Shown in pieces: positions 1 through 11,019 of a DNA stretch of 64,000 bases (its first letter is position 1; each line of letters opens with the position of its first letter). The DNA is taken from assembly GCA_021521415.1 (NCBI GenBank), contig JAIQDT010002036.1, positions 62,001 through 126,000 on the forward strand. The letters are read 5' to 3'. Under the pieces are notes generated by a model. The model did not search any database, was not told the DNA's origin, and saw nothing but the letters and a program-made list of their open reading frames with translations. The stretch is from Bidens hawaiensis. Lineage: Eukaryota; Streptophyta; Magnoliopsida; Asterales; Asteraceae. A program made the position numbers and the translations under genes.

Positions 1-811
1 GTGCATACTTAATCATGTATACATTGGAGTGAACTATGTATCATTGAGCCAAAATTTGTCATTATTCTAGCATTTATAAAGCATGGTTGTGTGTGTGTGT
101 GTGGTGTCGTGTCAATTCTCTAACCGCACGCAATAGAGTTTATACATTGATACAAGGTGAGCTTGTAATTATAGTCCGAAATATAATTGCATCAAGGTCA
201 CAGGTGTATACGTGTATAAACAATTTGCTATTGTGTAACTATGAGTCGTGAACTCAAGGTTTGTGTAGGGAATTAATCAATGAATGTTGAAGGAGTGGTG
301 GGTTAGCCGCTGGTACACCCTGTATATAAACCCCTTCAGCACAAGTTGGTTATGTCTGAAGCGAGACTTGGAATTAGGGACTCATAGTTAGCGTGGCAGC
401 TGTGAGACGTTAAATTCAAGAGTTATTGAGGGAATTATTCACAGAAGATTGAAGGAGTGGTGGGTTAGCCGCTGGTACACCCTATATATAAACCCCTTCA
501 ATCCGAAATGAATATGTCTGATGTAAAGCTTGAAGGTGATGCCTTGTAGTGGAAAATAGTGTGTCGTCCTGTGTGTCATTGATCTAATAGGAGTCGAAAG
601 AAACACTCAAGTGGGGTTGAAGGGGTGGTGGGTTAGCTGCTGGTACACCCTATATATAAACCCCTTCAGCTTGATTTGGGTGGTATCCAAGATGAATATT
701 AGAGGTAGTGGCGCATAGTGGTCATCATGGGATCGTGTAATCTAAATCAAAACTTAATCAAGTATACAAAAATCTAAATTTCGGGACGAAATTCCTCTAA
801 ATTGGGGAGGA
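1..811 (+). mobile_element. 3' internal end of a Tekay-1 gypsy copy, truncated by the window edge
   Basis: This non-coding stretch matches the segment just upstream of the LTR at 11020 almost base for base, at a constant offset of 10208 with no indels seen. It ends in a polypurine tract (ATTGGGGAGGA, 801-811) directly followed by an LTR beginning TGTAACGCCC, so it is the 3' untranslated end of an element whose coding part lies left of the window. It carries three copies of a 53-bp inverted-repeat unit (287-339, 449-501, 617-669). No gene is present. Confidence 0.9.
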
Positions 812-1149
812 TGTAACGCCCTGAAATTCGATTAGTAAACTAAGATCGTGAAATCATCGGAAACTATAGACTTTGGGTTCTGGACGATAAGTTCGGAACC
901 CATATCATTGGAAAAATCTGTTTTTATCATTTAAAATGTTTATTTCATAAAACGACATTTACGCCTGAAAAATATTAATTTTTATGCTTTCGAAAAATAA
1001 AATGTTTTTATTTAAAAAGATTTCAAATAATTATTCGAAAAATGATTTTATAAAAGTTTTGCTGAAAAAGTTTTAGTTTGTTTAAAAACTTATGAACTCG
1101 ACTAGTCTTGACCCGTAGGTAGCCTAAACCCGAACCCGAGTCACCCGAG

Positions 1150-1156
1150 TATTTAA
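1150..1156 (+). promoter_or_regulatory. TATA-like box of the Tekay-1 LTR
   Basis: TATTTAA sits in the LTR, with equivalents at 3678-3684 and 11358-11364. A start site roughly 30 bases downstream (about 1180) would give a first leader exon of about 130 nt, ending at the GTAAGA donor at 1310. Position and composition support it; the start site itself is inferred. Confidence 0.45.
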
Positions 1157-1309
1157 GCGGGAAATCAAGTGTTCTTGCACCACCTCTTTCATTTTCACCA
1201 ACACTTTCACAAAACCCACCCAAACACTCTCATTCTAGAGAGAGAAACTAGAGAGAGAAGTCTTCAAACTTCAAATCCGAGTCCACAAATCTGTTTGTTG
1301 TTGTTTTTG

Positions 1310-1914
1310 GTAAGATTTTCTTGAAAATCATACGTTTTTATCATCAAATCCGGCCCCGAATCGAGCAAAAACCCCAACTTTTGTGTCAAGTGTGTTCTTG
1401 GTCAAAAACCATCATTTTTGGTGTCAAAATGCAAGTTTTTGTTGTTATAAATACTAGGAATCATTAGGTCTTTGAATTCCGAGCATTTCCATGTATAAAA
1501 CATCAATTTTGGTCGAAAAATCACAAAAATCGCGATTTCCCGTAGGTTTCTCCGTCACCCGGCTTGAAGGAGTCGAATCAGATCCTATTCGGTCGAATCA
1601 GATCCTATTCGGTCGAATCAGATCCTATTCGGTCGAATCAGATCCTATTCGGTCGAATCAGATCCTATTCGGTCGAATCAGATCCTATTCGGTCGAATCA
1701 GATCCTATTCGGTCGAATCAGATCCTATTCGGTCGAATCAGATCCTATTCGGTCGAATCAGATCCTATTCAGTCGAATCAGATCCTATTCAGTTGAATCA
1801 GATCCAGCCTCCTGTTTTTTTTTTCAGCTTTAAAACCCAGTTTTTGCTCGAGGTCGCGTAGGCTTGTACTCTTAGACTTATAACACGTTGTTAACCTATT
1901 ATGCCCTATTCTAG
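1310..1914 (+). other. Predicted leader intron 1 of Tekay-1 LTR
   Basis: The segment begins GTAAGA and ends CTATTCTAG. It is the exact segment absent from the LTR at 3341-5266, where the flanking bases GTTTTTG and ACTTAGAGG are joined directly. The breakpoint is ambiguous by one base, and one of the two placements is a perfect GT-AG intron. It contains the whole 20-bp tandem array. The LTR at 11020 retains it. A canonical intron lost by reverse transcription of spliced RNA is the simplest reading; a chance deletion is the alternative. Confidence 0.7.
1571..1805 (+). repeat. 20-bp tandem repeat, 11 full copies plus a partial
   Basis: The unit is GGTCGAATCAGATCCTATTC, with slightly different first and last copies (AGTCG..., AGTTG...). 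The LTR at 11020 has 12 full copies (11779-12018) plus a partial copy ending at 12033, so the array varies in number between sister LTRs. Since 20 is not a multiple of three, open reading through it produces a repeating protein-like shadow that I do not regard as a gene. Confidence 0.95.
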
Positions 1915-1977
1915 ACTTAGAGGATCAACAAATTGGATAGCAGTCGTCGCCTCTAGCAGCCTTACTAAACCAACAAG

Positions 1978-3092
1978 GTGAGTTCATAGCCCCTATTTAA
2001 GCTTTTCAAAACTATGGGGGTGGAAACATGGTAACTTTACACGGTTGGACAAAATCATTTATGCAAACACTCTTTAAACTATAAACCTTTGGATTTCTAC
2101 ACACGTGCGGAAATCCACAAGCTTTTTGGTAATCTATAAACTTTGGAAATCTATGAACATGGGGAAACCCATCAACTTATGGAGATCTAAGAACATTGGA
2201 AATCAATGAGTATGGGAAATTCTATGAACATTGACATCATGGGAATGGGAATCATATTCATGTCATCATAGTCATCGTGTCAGTATGGAAATCTAGAGAT
2301 CAAAGCATCATGAGTTGAATTGGACGTGAGAGTCTATTCTACTCTCGGTAGAACTCACGACCATGAGTGGCAATTCTATTCTCGGTGGCACTCGTAACTC
2401 ATGGGATTCTATACTAGTCTCGGTGGAATCCATAACTCTTGAGGACCTATACTAGTCTCGGTAGGGACCAAGAGAACCCAGGATTCTTTGGGGAGTCTAT
2501 CCTACTCTCGGTAGAACCTAGCTGAGTCCTGGATGGCAAGAGCGAGGTAGTCTTGGTTTAAGTCTTGCGTGGGTTCAAATCAAGTCTTGTGTGATCATTG
2601 GGCTTCGTCATCATTCATCATCATTCATTCACCATCATCTTGGATACTAGTAACACTTGGTATCTTGGCGTTGGATTATCTAGTAAACTTAGTATGCTCT
2701 AATTCATATGTCCTTGTTTATGCTTAACTGTTATGTGCTACATGTACCGTTGGGAGACCACAAATCTTTGAGTAATCTTATCACATACGACTCTAGTGGG
2801 AGAGTAATAACCTCGCTGAGAGTCCAGGAGAACATTTCATGTTTTACTTACTACAAAAACCTCTTTGGGAAAACCAAGAGATCTTTTCTTACAAGCCTTT
2901 TTTTTAAAAAACCGGGTATTATACCCAAACATAGTAGTATAAATTGTAGGAGTGGTGGGTTAGCCGCAGGTACACCCTATATATAAACCCCTACAACCTA
3001 TACTAGTATGTTTGTGTATAAACTCTTTTTCTTTAAACCTATGAATTCACTCATCTACTTTATGTAGTTGACAGTTTGTTACATGTTTTCAG
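1978..3092 (+). other. Predicted leader intron 2 of Tekay-1 LTR
   Basis: The donor is AAG|GTGAGT and the acceptor is GTTTTCAG|GA. The exon between intron 1 and intron 2 is 63 nt (1915-1977). An equivalent donor/acceptor pair with a 67-nt middle exon occurs in the unrelated-sequence Tekay-2 LTR (41017-41774, - strand). This intron is retained in all three Tekay-1 LTRs, so unlike intron 1 there is no loss event to support it. The 53-bp hairpin lies within it. Confidence 0.5.
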
Positions 3093-3340
3093 GAAATAAA
3101 GCAGCAGGAAATCCCTAGCAAGTTTAGAGGCCTTAGAGAGATGAAGGCTAGGCTAGAAGTTGTTTGGAACTTGATATTTTGTTTTAAAACAATTTGTTTC
3201 ATGTTACCTGGTTGATGTAATATTTGACATTTTGGTTATGTTTATGCATTTAGACTTTTATACTATTGTGCTCAACAATCACGACTTCGTCGCCGCGCCT
3301 CGATTTTTCCGCCATCGCGATCGGGGTGTGACAGATTGGA

Positions 3341-5266
3341 TGTAACGCCCTGAAATTCGATTAGTAAACTAAGATCGTGAAATCATCGGAAACTATAGAC
3401 TTTGGGTTCTGGACGATAAGTTCAGAACCCATATCATTGGAAAAATCTGTTTTTATCATTTAAAATGTTTATTTCATAAAACGACATTTACGCCTGAAAA
3501 ATATTAATTTTTATGCTTTCGAAAAATAAAATTTTTTATTTCAAAAGATTTCAAATAATTATTCGAAAAATGATTTTATAAAAGTTTTGCTGAAAAAGTT
3601 TTAGTTTGTTTAAAAACTTATGAACTCGACTAGTCTTGACCCGTAGGTAGCCTAAACCCGAACCCGAGTCACCCGAGTATTTAAGCGGGAAATCAAGTGT
3701 TCTTGCACCACCTCTTTCATTTTCACCAACACTTTCACAAAACCCACCCAAACACTCTCATTCTAGAGAGAGAAACTAGAGAGAGAAGTCTTCAAACTTC
3801 AAATCCGAGTCCACAAATCTGTTTGTTGTTGTTTTTGACTTAGAGGATCAACAAATTGGATAGCACTCGTCGCCTCTAGCAGCCTTACTAAACCAACAAG
3901 GTGAGTTTATAGCCCCTATTTAAGCTTTTCAAAACTATGGGGGTGGAAACATGGTAACTTTACACGGTTGGACAAAATCATTTATGCAAACACTCTTTAA
4001 ACTATAAACCTTTGGATTTCTACACACGTGCGGAAATCCACAAGCTTTTTGGTAATCTATAAACTTTGGAAATCTATGAACATGGGGAAACCCATCAACT
4101 TATGGAGATCTAAGAACATTGGAAATCAATGAGTATGGGAAATTCTATGAACATTGACATCATGGGAATGGGAATCATATTCATGTCATCATAGTCATCG
4201 TGTCAGTATGGAAATCTAGAGATCAAAGCATCATGAGTTGAATTGGACGTGAGAGTCTATTCTACTCTCGGTAGAACTCACGACCATGAGTGGCAATTCT
4301 ATTCTCGGTGGCACTCGTAACTCATGGGATTCTATACTAGTCTCGGTGGAATCCATAACTCTTGAGGACCTATACTAGTCTCGGTAGGGACCAAGAGAAC
4401 CCAGGATTCTTTGGGGAGTCTATCCTACTCTCGGTAGAACCTAGCTGAGTCCTGGATGGCAAGAGCGAGGTAGTCTTGGTTTAAGTCTTGCGTGGGTTCA
4501 AATCAAGTCTTGTGTGATCATTGGGCTTCGTCATCATTCATCATCATTCATCATCATTCATTCACCATCATCTTGGATACTAGTAACACTTGGTATCTTG
4601 GCGTTGGATTATCTAGTAAACTTAGTATGCTCTAATTCATATGTCCTTGTTTATGCTTAACTGTTATGTGCTACATGTACCGTTGGGAGACCACAAATCT
4701 TTGAGTAATCTTATCACATACGACTCTAGTGGGAGAGTAATAACCTCGCTAAGAGTCCAGGAGAACATTTCATGTTTTACTTACTACAAAAACCTCTTTG
4801 GGAAAACCAAGAGATCTTTTCTTACAAGCCTTTTTTTTAAAAAACCGGGTATTATACCCAAACATAGTAGTATAAATTGTAGGAGTGGTGGGTTAGCCGC
4901 AGGTACACCCTATATATAAACCCCTACAACCTATACTAGTATGTTTGTGTATAAACTCTTTTTCTTTAAACCTATGAATTCACTCATCTACTTTATGTAG
5001 TTGACAGTTTGTTACATGTTTTCAGGAAATAAAGCAGCAGGAAATCCCTAGCAAGTTTAGAGGCCTTAGAGAGATGAAGGCTAGGCTAGAAGTTGTTTGG
5101 AACTTGATATTTTGTTTTAAAACAATTTGTTTCATGTTACCTGGTTGATGTAATATTTGACATTTTGGTTATGTTTATGCATTTAGACTTTTATACTATT
5201 GTGCTCAACAATCACGACTTCGTCGCCGCGCCTCGATTTTTCCGCCATCGCGATCGGGGTGTGACA
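3341..5266 (+). repeat. LTR 2 of the Tekay-1 array (lacks leader intron 1)
   Basis: This is the 5' LTR of the nearly intact element, followed at once by a tRNA-iMet primer binding site. Relative to its sisters it lacks exactly the 605-bp GT-AG segment and has an extra 9 bp in a short TCATCATTCA repeat near 4540. Only seven bases (GATTGGA, 3334-3340) separate it from LTR 1. They read as the first bases after an LTR fused to the last bases of a polypurine tract, as expected if a whole interior was deleted between short ATTGG matches. Confidence 0.9.
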
Positions 5267-5269
5267 GAT

Positions 5270-5282
5270 TGGTATCAGAGCC
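5270..5282 (+). other. Primer binding site, tRNA-iMet type (Tekay-1)
   Basis: TGGTATCAGAGCC, three bases after the LTR end. This is the usual complement of the 3' end of plant initiator methionine tRNA and fixes the element's orientation as +. Confidence 0.95.
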
Positions 5283-5567
5283 AATGGTTATAGGGAATTA
5301 GGAAACCGACCTAGACTATAACCTAGGATCCTTGACTCTAGATAGCTCATGCATCACAATCACATGCCTACACTTATATACGTGCTACGTGCTTATGTGC
5401 TGCATATTAATTGTAAACCTCTGAGTCATTCAGTCATACCAAAATCTTCGGTCATCAAGCATTCATATCTCTTGAGTCATGTCATTCTGTATTCTTGGTA
5501 TAATCTATGTCCTCTATTCTTAAATCTTTGGCGTATCATTGATTCTATCTAACGCTCGTTTTTCGTC

Positions 5568-7184
5568 ATGCGTAGAATGCCTCCCAGACGTGCACCCGCT
5601 CCCATGGACTCCGCTGAGTTAGCCAACCTTATAGCCCAGCAGATCGCGGCTGTGTTACCAGGCATGGTAACAACCATCAGCCAGGGGCTGAGGCAAGAAG
5701 GAACCTCTGGGGCCAACCAAACTCCAGCTCAGAACGCAAATGAACCAGGGAATAAGCCATACAAGGACTTCATGACTACAAAACCCACCAGCTTCAGAGG
5801 TACAGAAGGCGCCGTTGGTCTCCTCCAGTGGATCGAAAAGATGGAGGCAGCCTTTGTTATAAGCTCGTGCCCTGAGGCACTGAAGGTCACGCACGCGGCA
5901 AGCATGTTGTTTAAACGCGCGCTGACCTGGTGGAACAACGAGATAAGAACCCGTGGGCGTGAAGCTGCCCTGGCCATGACCTGGATGGAATTTGTAGCAT
6001 TGGTTACCCGCGAGTTTGTACCTCGCAGTGAGGTGCAGAAACTTGAAGCTGAGTTTTGGGTGCACAAAATGAAGGGCGCTGATCACCAAGGGTACACGGA
6101 GCGTTTTCAGGAGCTCTCCCTTCTCGTACCACACCTGGTCACCCCTCCCTCCCGGGCTATTGAGCTTTACATCAATGGCCTACCTGACACTGTTCGTGGA
6201 ATCGTTATCGGGGCTGACCCATCAACCCTGCAAGCGGCGATTGAACTAGCTGCCCGACTGACCCAGGATCAGGTTAAGACTGGGGTCCTAGCCAAGGACA
6301 CGGGCAAGGCCGCTGAGGGCTCATCCAAAAAGAGCAACCGCATCAAAAAGCGTAAGGCTAGCAGTTACGCGATGGTTACTCCCGCAACCCCAATCAGCTC
6401 TGTCGCTCCTGCTCCCACCCCTTCTGGAAGGCCAAAGAGGGAGTACACTGGGGTTCACCCCAAGTGCGGCACTTGCCAATTTCATCATCCTGCCGGAACC
6501 CCGTGCTGGAAATGCACGAGCTGTGGACGTTTGGGGCACCTAGCGGAACGCTGCAGATTTCAAGGTAATCAACTGGCGATACAGAGCAGCAGTTCCCAAC
6601 CCAGCAACACTCGAGGCTGTTTCGAGTGTGGAGCCACGGACCACTTCAAGAGCAGGTGTCCTCGTCTTGCAAATCTTCCACCGGCCCGAGGCCGAGCCTT
6701 TACTATTGGCGCTGCTGAAGCTCGCCAAAATCCTGACGTCATTACTGGTACGTTCATTCTCAACAATCTCTGGGTTTCTATTCTATTTGATACGGGTGCA
6801 GATAGAAGTTTTATTTCTAGCGCATTGGTCCCATTGCTTAATCTAGGAACTTCCGTCTTAGACCCCGCTTTCTCTGTCGAATTGGCAAACGGAGAGTCTA
6901 CCCAAGTGAACGAAATCGTTCGCAATTGCACGCTTACGTTTGATCAGACGCCTCTTAGCATTGACCTCATCCCTATGCAACTAGGAAGTTTCGATGTAGT
7001 TGTGGGGATGGATTGGTTGTCCAACAACCACGCGGAAGTAGTGTGTGCCGAGAAACTCATCCGCGTTCCTTGTTCTTCTGGCGAGTCTATAACTATTCAA
7101 GGAGAGAGATCAGGCAGATGTCTGAAATTAATCTCCTGCTTAAAGCCCGGCGATGCCTTCGAAAGAAGTGTCCCGCCTTCCTAG
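5568..7184 (+). CDS. Tekay-1 Gag and protease
   Basis: The 538-residue product begins [10 protein letters not shown]. After a retrotransposon gag (capsid) domain at about residues 75-215 it has two CCHC zinc knuckles ([14 protein letters not shown] and [14 protein letters not shown]), then a retropepsin-like protease with the active-site motif LFDTGAD and the later GMDWL motif. Gag assembles the cytoplasmic particle and packages RNA; protease would process the polyprotein. In Tekay-2 the same domains are in one frame with pol. Here the frame ends shortly after the shared LISCLK motif while pol continues in the -1 frame, so either one base was lost or a ribosomal -1 shift is used. The start is the first ATG after the leader and matches the Tekay-2 start (MKRMPPTRA). 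Confidence 0.93.
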   Translation: MRRMPPRRAPAPMDSAELANLIAQQIAAVLPGMVTTISQGLRQEGTSGANQTPAQNANEPGNKPYKDFMTTKPTSFRGTEGAVGLLQWIEKMEAAFVISSCPEALKVTHAASMLFKRALTWWNNEIRTRGREAALAMTWMEFVALVTREFVPRSEVQKLEAEFWVHKMKGADHQGYTERFQELSLLVPHLVTPPSRAIELYINGLPDTVRGIVIGADPSTLQAAIELAARLTQDQVKTGVLAKDTGKAAEGSSKKSNRIKKRKASSYAMVTPATPISSVAPAPTPSGRPKREYTGVHPKCGTCQFHHPAGTPCWKCTSCGRLGHLAERCRFQGNQLAIQSSSSQPSNTRGCFECGATDHFKSRCPRLANLPPARGRAFTIGAAEARQNPDVITGTFILNNLWVSILFDTGADRSFISSALVPLLNLGTSVLDPAFSVELANGESTQVNEIVRNCTLTFDQTPLSIDLIPMQLGSFDVVVGMDWLSNNHAEVVCAEKLIRVPCSSGESITIQGERSGRCLKLISCLKPGDAFERSVPPS

Positions 7185-10036
7185 CTCATGTCTCCATCAA
7201 GGAATCAAAGGGGAAGAAGCTCTCAGATGTCCCCGTCGTTCGTGAATTTCCAGACGTTTTTCCTGAAGACTTGCCCGGACTTCCTCCTAGCCGACAAGTC
7301 GAATTCCACATCGATTTAGTTCCCGGTGCAACCCCCGTGGCAAAATCTCCGTATCGTTTGGCTCCGTCAGAAATGCAGGAATTATCGAGCCAGCTGCAGG
7401 AACTACTGGACAAGGGTTTTATTCGCCCTAGTTCATCTCCATGGGGAGCTCCAGTTCTCTTCGTCAAAAAGAAGGACGGATCTTTCCGGATGTGCATAGA
7501 CTATCGTGAGCTTAACAAACTCACCGTCAAGAATCGGTATCCACTACCGAGGATTGACGATCTTTTCGACCAGCTGCAAGGAGCCACCTACTTTTCCAAG
7601 ATCGACCTACGCTCAGGTTATCACCAAGTGCGCGTCATGGAGGACGACATCGCGAAAACCGCTTTCAGAACTCGATATGGACACTACGAGTTCCTAGTCA
7701 TGCCATTTGGTTTGACGAATGCTCCCGCGGTGTTCATGGATCTCATGAATCGCGTTTGTCGCCCATACCTGGACCAGTTTGTTATCGTCTTCATTGACGA
7801 TATTCTCGTTTATTCCCGCTCTAAAGCCGACCATGAGCTTCATCTCAGGCTTATCTTGGATCTGCTGAGAAAAGAGCAACTCCACGCCAAATTCTCCAAA
7901 TGCGAATTCTGGCTAAGGGAAGTTCAATTCTTAGGTCACATCATTAACAAGGAAGGCATTTATGTCGACCCTGCCAAGATTGAAGCCATCAAGAATTGGG
8001 AAGCGCCTACGACGCCGACCGAAATTCGTTCATTTCTTGGTTTGGCTGGGTACTACCGTCGGTTCATCTCGAACTTTTCAAAGATCGCGTTGCCCCTCAC
8101 AATGTTAACTCAAAAAGGGGAACCGTTCATTTGGAGCCAAGAGCAGGAAGAGGCTTTCCAAACATTGAAACATAAACTCTGTCATGCTCCAATCCTGTCG
8201 CTTCCTGAGGGTAACGATGATTTTGTTGTTTATTGCGACGCCTCGAGCCAAGGTCTAGGCTGCGTCTTAATGCAACGCGGAAGGGTCATCGCTTACGCCT
8301 CGCGTCAACTCAAGAGTCATGAGAGGAATTATGTCACTCATGACTTGGAATTGGGTGCTGTGGTCTTTGCCTTAAAAATATGGAGACACTACCTATACGG
8401 TACGAAATGTGTCATCTTCACCGACCACAAGAGCCTACAACACATCCTCAATCAAAGGGAGCTAAACATGCGACAACGTCGATGGGTTGAACTCCTAAGT
8501 GACTATGACTGCGAAATCCGCTACCACCCTGGAAAGGCTAACGTAGTGGCTGACGCGTTAAGTCGCAAGGAAAGGACCCAGTTGCATGCGATCCGTATTC
8601 AGTCCAATCTTCCCTCCATGGTTCTTGAAGCTCAAAAGCAAGCGATTGCTGGTGGTGATCTCAAAAATATGCTATCTTGCGGTGCCGAACGGAAGTTTGA
8701 AACCAAGTCTGATGGTATACTTTACTACTTAAATCGCATGTGGATTCCAAACTCTGAACCACTTCGAGAACTCATCCTGAACGAAGCGCACAAATCCAGA
8801 TACTCTATTCACCCAGGCAGTGATAAAATGTATCAGAATCTCAAGTCTCACTTCTGGTGGCCGGGTATGAAGAAAGACATAGCTTTATACGTCGGTAGAT
8901 GTCAAACATGCTCGCGGATCAAGACTGAACATCAGAGACCATCTGGCCTGCTACAACAACCGATCATACCGCAGTGGAAGTGGGACGAAGTCGCTATGGA
9001 CTTCATTACCAAACTCCCGCGGACACCCAGCGGTTATGACACGATTTGGGTTATCATGGATTACTTGACCAAATCCGCTCACTTTCTCCCTGTCCGTGAG
9101 GACTACACCACGGAGAAGCTGGCGCGGATTTACATTCGTGAGATCGTAACCCGTCACGGTGTGCCTAAGGGCATCACGTCTGACCGTGACCCCACTTTTG
9201 CGTCAAGGTTCTGGAAGTCATTTCAGAAAGCCTTTGGGACAAGTGTGAAACTTAGCTCTGCCTATCATCCTGAATCGGATGGACAGAGCGAAAGGACCAT
9301 ACAAACCCTGGAGGATATGCTCAGAGCCTGTATCCTTGAATTCGGTAGTAGCTGGGAGACTCACCTTCCTCTTGCAGAGTTCTCATACAATAACAGCTAT
9401 CATGCTACCATCAAATGCGCACCATTCGAGGCACTCTATGGCAGGAAATGTGGTTCTCCACTGTGTTGGTCCGAGACCGGAGATTCTCAAATCATCGGCC
9501 CGGAACTGATACAGGAAACCACTGACAGTATCGCCATCATCCAGCAAAGACTTAAGGACGCCCGCTGTCGACACAAGTATTATGCTGACAAACGCCGCAA
9601 ACCTCTGGAGTTCCAAATAGGCGATCACGTAATGCTCAAAGTTTCCCCCTGGAAGGGCGTTGTTCGCTTCGGGAAGAAGGGAAAGTTTGCTCCAAGGTAC
9701 GTGGGACCTTTCAAGATCATCGAAAAGGTCGGACCCGTAGCCTATCGCCTGGAATTGCCTCCAGAACTCAGCCGTGTTCACAACGTTTTTCATGTGTCGC
9801 AACTCAAAAAGTGCCTCGTTGACGAGACCGCTCAAATCCCGATCGACACGGTTCACATCGACGACAAACTACACTTTGTTGAGGAACCTGTCGAGGTCCT
9901 AGATCGAGAAGTCAAAAAGACTAAGCGAAGCCGGATACCTATAGTCAAGGTGCGATGGAACAACCATCGTGGACCCGAGTTCACATGGGAACGAGAAGAT
10001 AAGATGAAGGAGGAATACCCTCATCTGTTCGCATAG
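7013..10036 (+). CDS. Tekay-1 Pol: RT, RNase H, integrase, chromodomain
   Basis: The frame is open for 1007 codons. True homology begins near 7140 (the [10 protein letters not shown] stretch), where it takes over from the gag-protease frame; the upstream overlap is probably not translated alone. Visible domains: reverse transcriptase with FIDDILVYS (the YxDD-type catalytic motif), RNase H with [11 protein letters not shown] and TDHKSLQH, integrase with an HHCC zinc domain and a DDE core (MDF, SDRD, then GQSER), and a C-terminal chromodomain-like tail ([17 protein letters not shown]). It copies element RNA to DNA and integrates it; chromodomains in this family are known to steer integration to particular chromatin. 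No internal stops are seen. Confidence 0.93.
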   Translation: MVVQQPRGSSVCRETHPRSLFFWRVYNYSRREIRQMSEINLLLKARRCLRKKCPAFLAHVSIKESKGKKLSDVPVVREFPDVFPEDLPGLPPSRQVEFHIDLVPGATPVAKSPYRLAPSEMQELSSQLQELLDKGFIRPSSSPWGAPVLFVKKKDGSFRMCIDYRELNKLTVKNRYPLPRIDDLFDQLQGATYFSKIDLRSGYHQVRVMEDDIAKTAFRTRYGHYEFLVMPFGLTNAPAVFMDLMNRVCRPYLDQFVIVFIDDILVYSRSKADHELHLRLILDLLRKEQLHAKFSKCEFWLREVQFLGHIINKEGIYVDPAKIEAIKNWEAPTTPTEIRSFLGLAGYYRRFISNFSKIALPLTMLTQKGEPFIWSQEQEEAFQTLKHKLCHAPILSLPEGNDDFVVYCDASSQGLGCVLMQRGRVIAYASRQLKSHERNYVTHDLELGAVVFALKIWRHYLYGTKCVIFTDHKSLQHILNQRELNMRQRRWVELLSDYDCEIRYHPGKANVVADALSRKERTQLHAIRIQSNLPSMVLEAQKQAIAGGDLKNMLSCGAERKFETKSDGILYYLNRMWIPNSEPLRELILNEAHKSRYSIHPGSDKMYQNLKSHFWWPGMKKDIALYVGRCQTCSRIKTEHQRPSGLLQQPIIPQWKWDEVAMDFITKLPRTPSGYDTIWVIMDYLTKSAHFLPVREDYTTEKLARIYIREIVTRHGVPKGITSDRDPTFASRFWKSFQKAFGTSVKLSSAYHPESDGQSERTIQTLEDMLRACILEFGSSWETHLPLAEFSYNNSYHATIKCAPFEALYGRKCGSPLCWSETGDSQIIGPELIQETTDSIAIIQQRLKDARCRHKYYADKRRKPLEFQIGDHVMLKVSPWKGVVRFGKKGKFAPRYVGPFKIIEKVGPVAYRLELPPELSRVHNVFHVSQLKKCLVDETAQIPIDTVHIDDKLHFVEEPVEVLDREVKKTKRSRIPIVKVRWNNHRGPEFTWEREDKMKEEYPHLFA

Positions 10037-11019
10037 TCATCATCTTTGTAATTATAGAAATCTTGGAGTCTATGTAATCGTAATCATGTAATCAGGGACC
10101 AATATTATTCAATAAAGTATCATGTTGTTCCTATTTGCTTATAAATATTCTCTTATTTGCATAACACCAAGTTTGGCTACTCATGACTGGTGCTGGAAAA
10201 CACAAGTCTTGCATACTTAATCATGTAGACATTGGAGTGAACTATGTATCATTGAGCCAAAATTTGTCATTATTCTAGCATTCATAAAGCATGGTTGTGT
10301 GTGTGTGTGTGGTGTCGTGTCAATTCTCTAACCGCACGCAATAGAGTTTATACATTGATACAAGGTGAGCTCGTAATTATAGTCCGGAATATAATTGCAT
10401 CAAGGTCACAGGTGTATACGTGTATAAACAATTTGCTATTGTGTAACTATGAGTCGTGAACTCAAGGTTTGTGTAGGGAATTAATCAATGAATGTTGAAG
10501 GAGTGGTGGGTTAGCCGCTGGTACACCCTGTATATAAACCCCTTCAGCACAAGTTGGTTATGTCTGAAGCGAGACTTGGAATTAGGGACTCATAGTTAGC
10601 GTGGCAGCTGTGAGACGTTAAATTCAAGAGTTATTGAGGGAATTATTCACAGAAGATTGAAGGAGTGGTGGGTTAGCCGCTGGTACACCCTATATATAAA
10701 CCCCTTCAATCCGAAATGAATATGTCTGATGTAAAGCTTGAAGGTGATGCCTTGTAGTGGAAAATAGTGTGTCGTCCTGTGTGTCATTGATCTAATAGGA
10801 GTCGAAAGAAACACTCAAGTGGGGTTGAAGGGGTGGTGGGTTAGCTGCTGGTACACCCTATATATAAACCCCTTCAGCTTGATTTGGGTGGTATCCAAGA
10901 TGAATATTAGAGGTAGTGGCGCATAGTGGTCATCATGGGATCGTGTAATCTAAATCAAAACTTAATCAAGTATACAAAAATCTAAATTTCGGGACGAAAT
11001 TCCTCTAAATTGGGGAGGA
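10037..11019 (+). other. Tekay-1 3' non-coding region with three 53-bp hairpins and PPT
   Basis: There is no gene. An AATAAA-like signal lies about 75 bases after the pol stop. Three hairpin units (10495-10547, 10657-10709, 10825-10877) recur at intervals of about 165 bp. The stretch ends in the polypurine tract ATTGGGGAGGA that primes plus-strand DNA synthesis. Confidence 0.8.

Larger units (their letters stand above)
812..3333 (+). repeat. LTR 1 of the Tekay-1 array (intron-containing form)
   Basis: The LTR begins TGTAACGCCC and ends GGTGTGACA. It follows a polypurine tract on the left and is followed by GATTGG, the first bases of the internal region that precedes the primer binding site. 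It matches the LTRs starting at 3341 and 11020. It holds a TATA-like box (1150-1156), a tandem 20-bp repeat, two predicted leader introns (1310-1914 and 1978-3092) and one copy of the 53-bp hairpin (2944-2996). It serves as the 3' LTR of the truncated left copy and as the 5' LTR of a copy whose interior is deleted. Confidence 0.9.

Noticed and set aside
287..669. TATATAAA inside the hairpin units as true promoters
   Set aside because: The motif is part of a conserved hairpin arm and recurs in every copy; there is no independent evidence for transcription starts there.
1571..1805. CRISPR-like regular array
   Set aside because: The 20-bp units are contiguous with no unique spacers, in a plant retrotransposon LTR; it is a simple tandem repeat.
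1491..1833. Open frames with a repeating SNQILFGRIRSYSVESDPIR-type peptide in two frames
   Set aside because: They are produced by the 20-bp tandem repeat with no stop in any frame, lie inside an LTR and predicted intron, and are missing from the sister LTR; not a gene.
2708..2986. A 92-codon frame repeated identically at 4641-4919 and 12937-13215
   Set aside because: It is repeated because the LTR is repeated; no domain, and it spans the 53-bp hairpin and a predicted intron. Treated as a chance frame.
5270..5282. tRNA gene hints at TGGTATCAGAGC sites (also 22539, 29087, 40487, 47640)
   Set aside because: These are primer binding sites beside LTR ends, only the tRNA 3'-end complement; no tRNA cloverleaf was found. 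No rRNA was seen either.
7130..7160. Programmed -1 frameshift signal between Tekay-1 Gag and Pol
   Set aside because: No canonical slippery heptamer was seen and the sister family has one continuous frame; a one-base loss is simpler. It is listed only as a low-interest finding.
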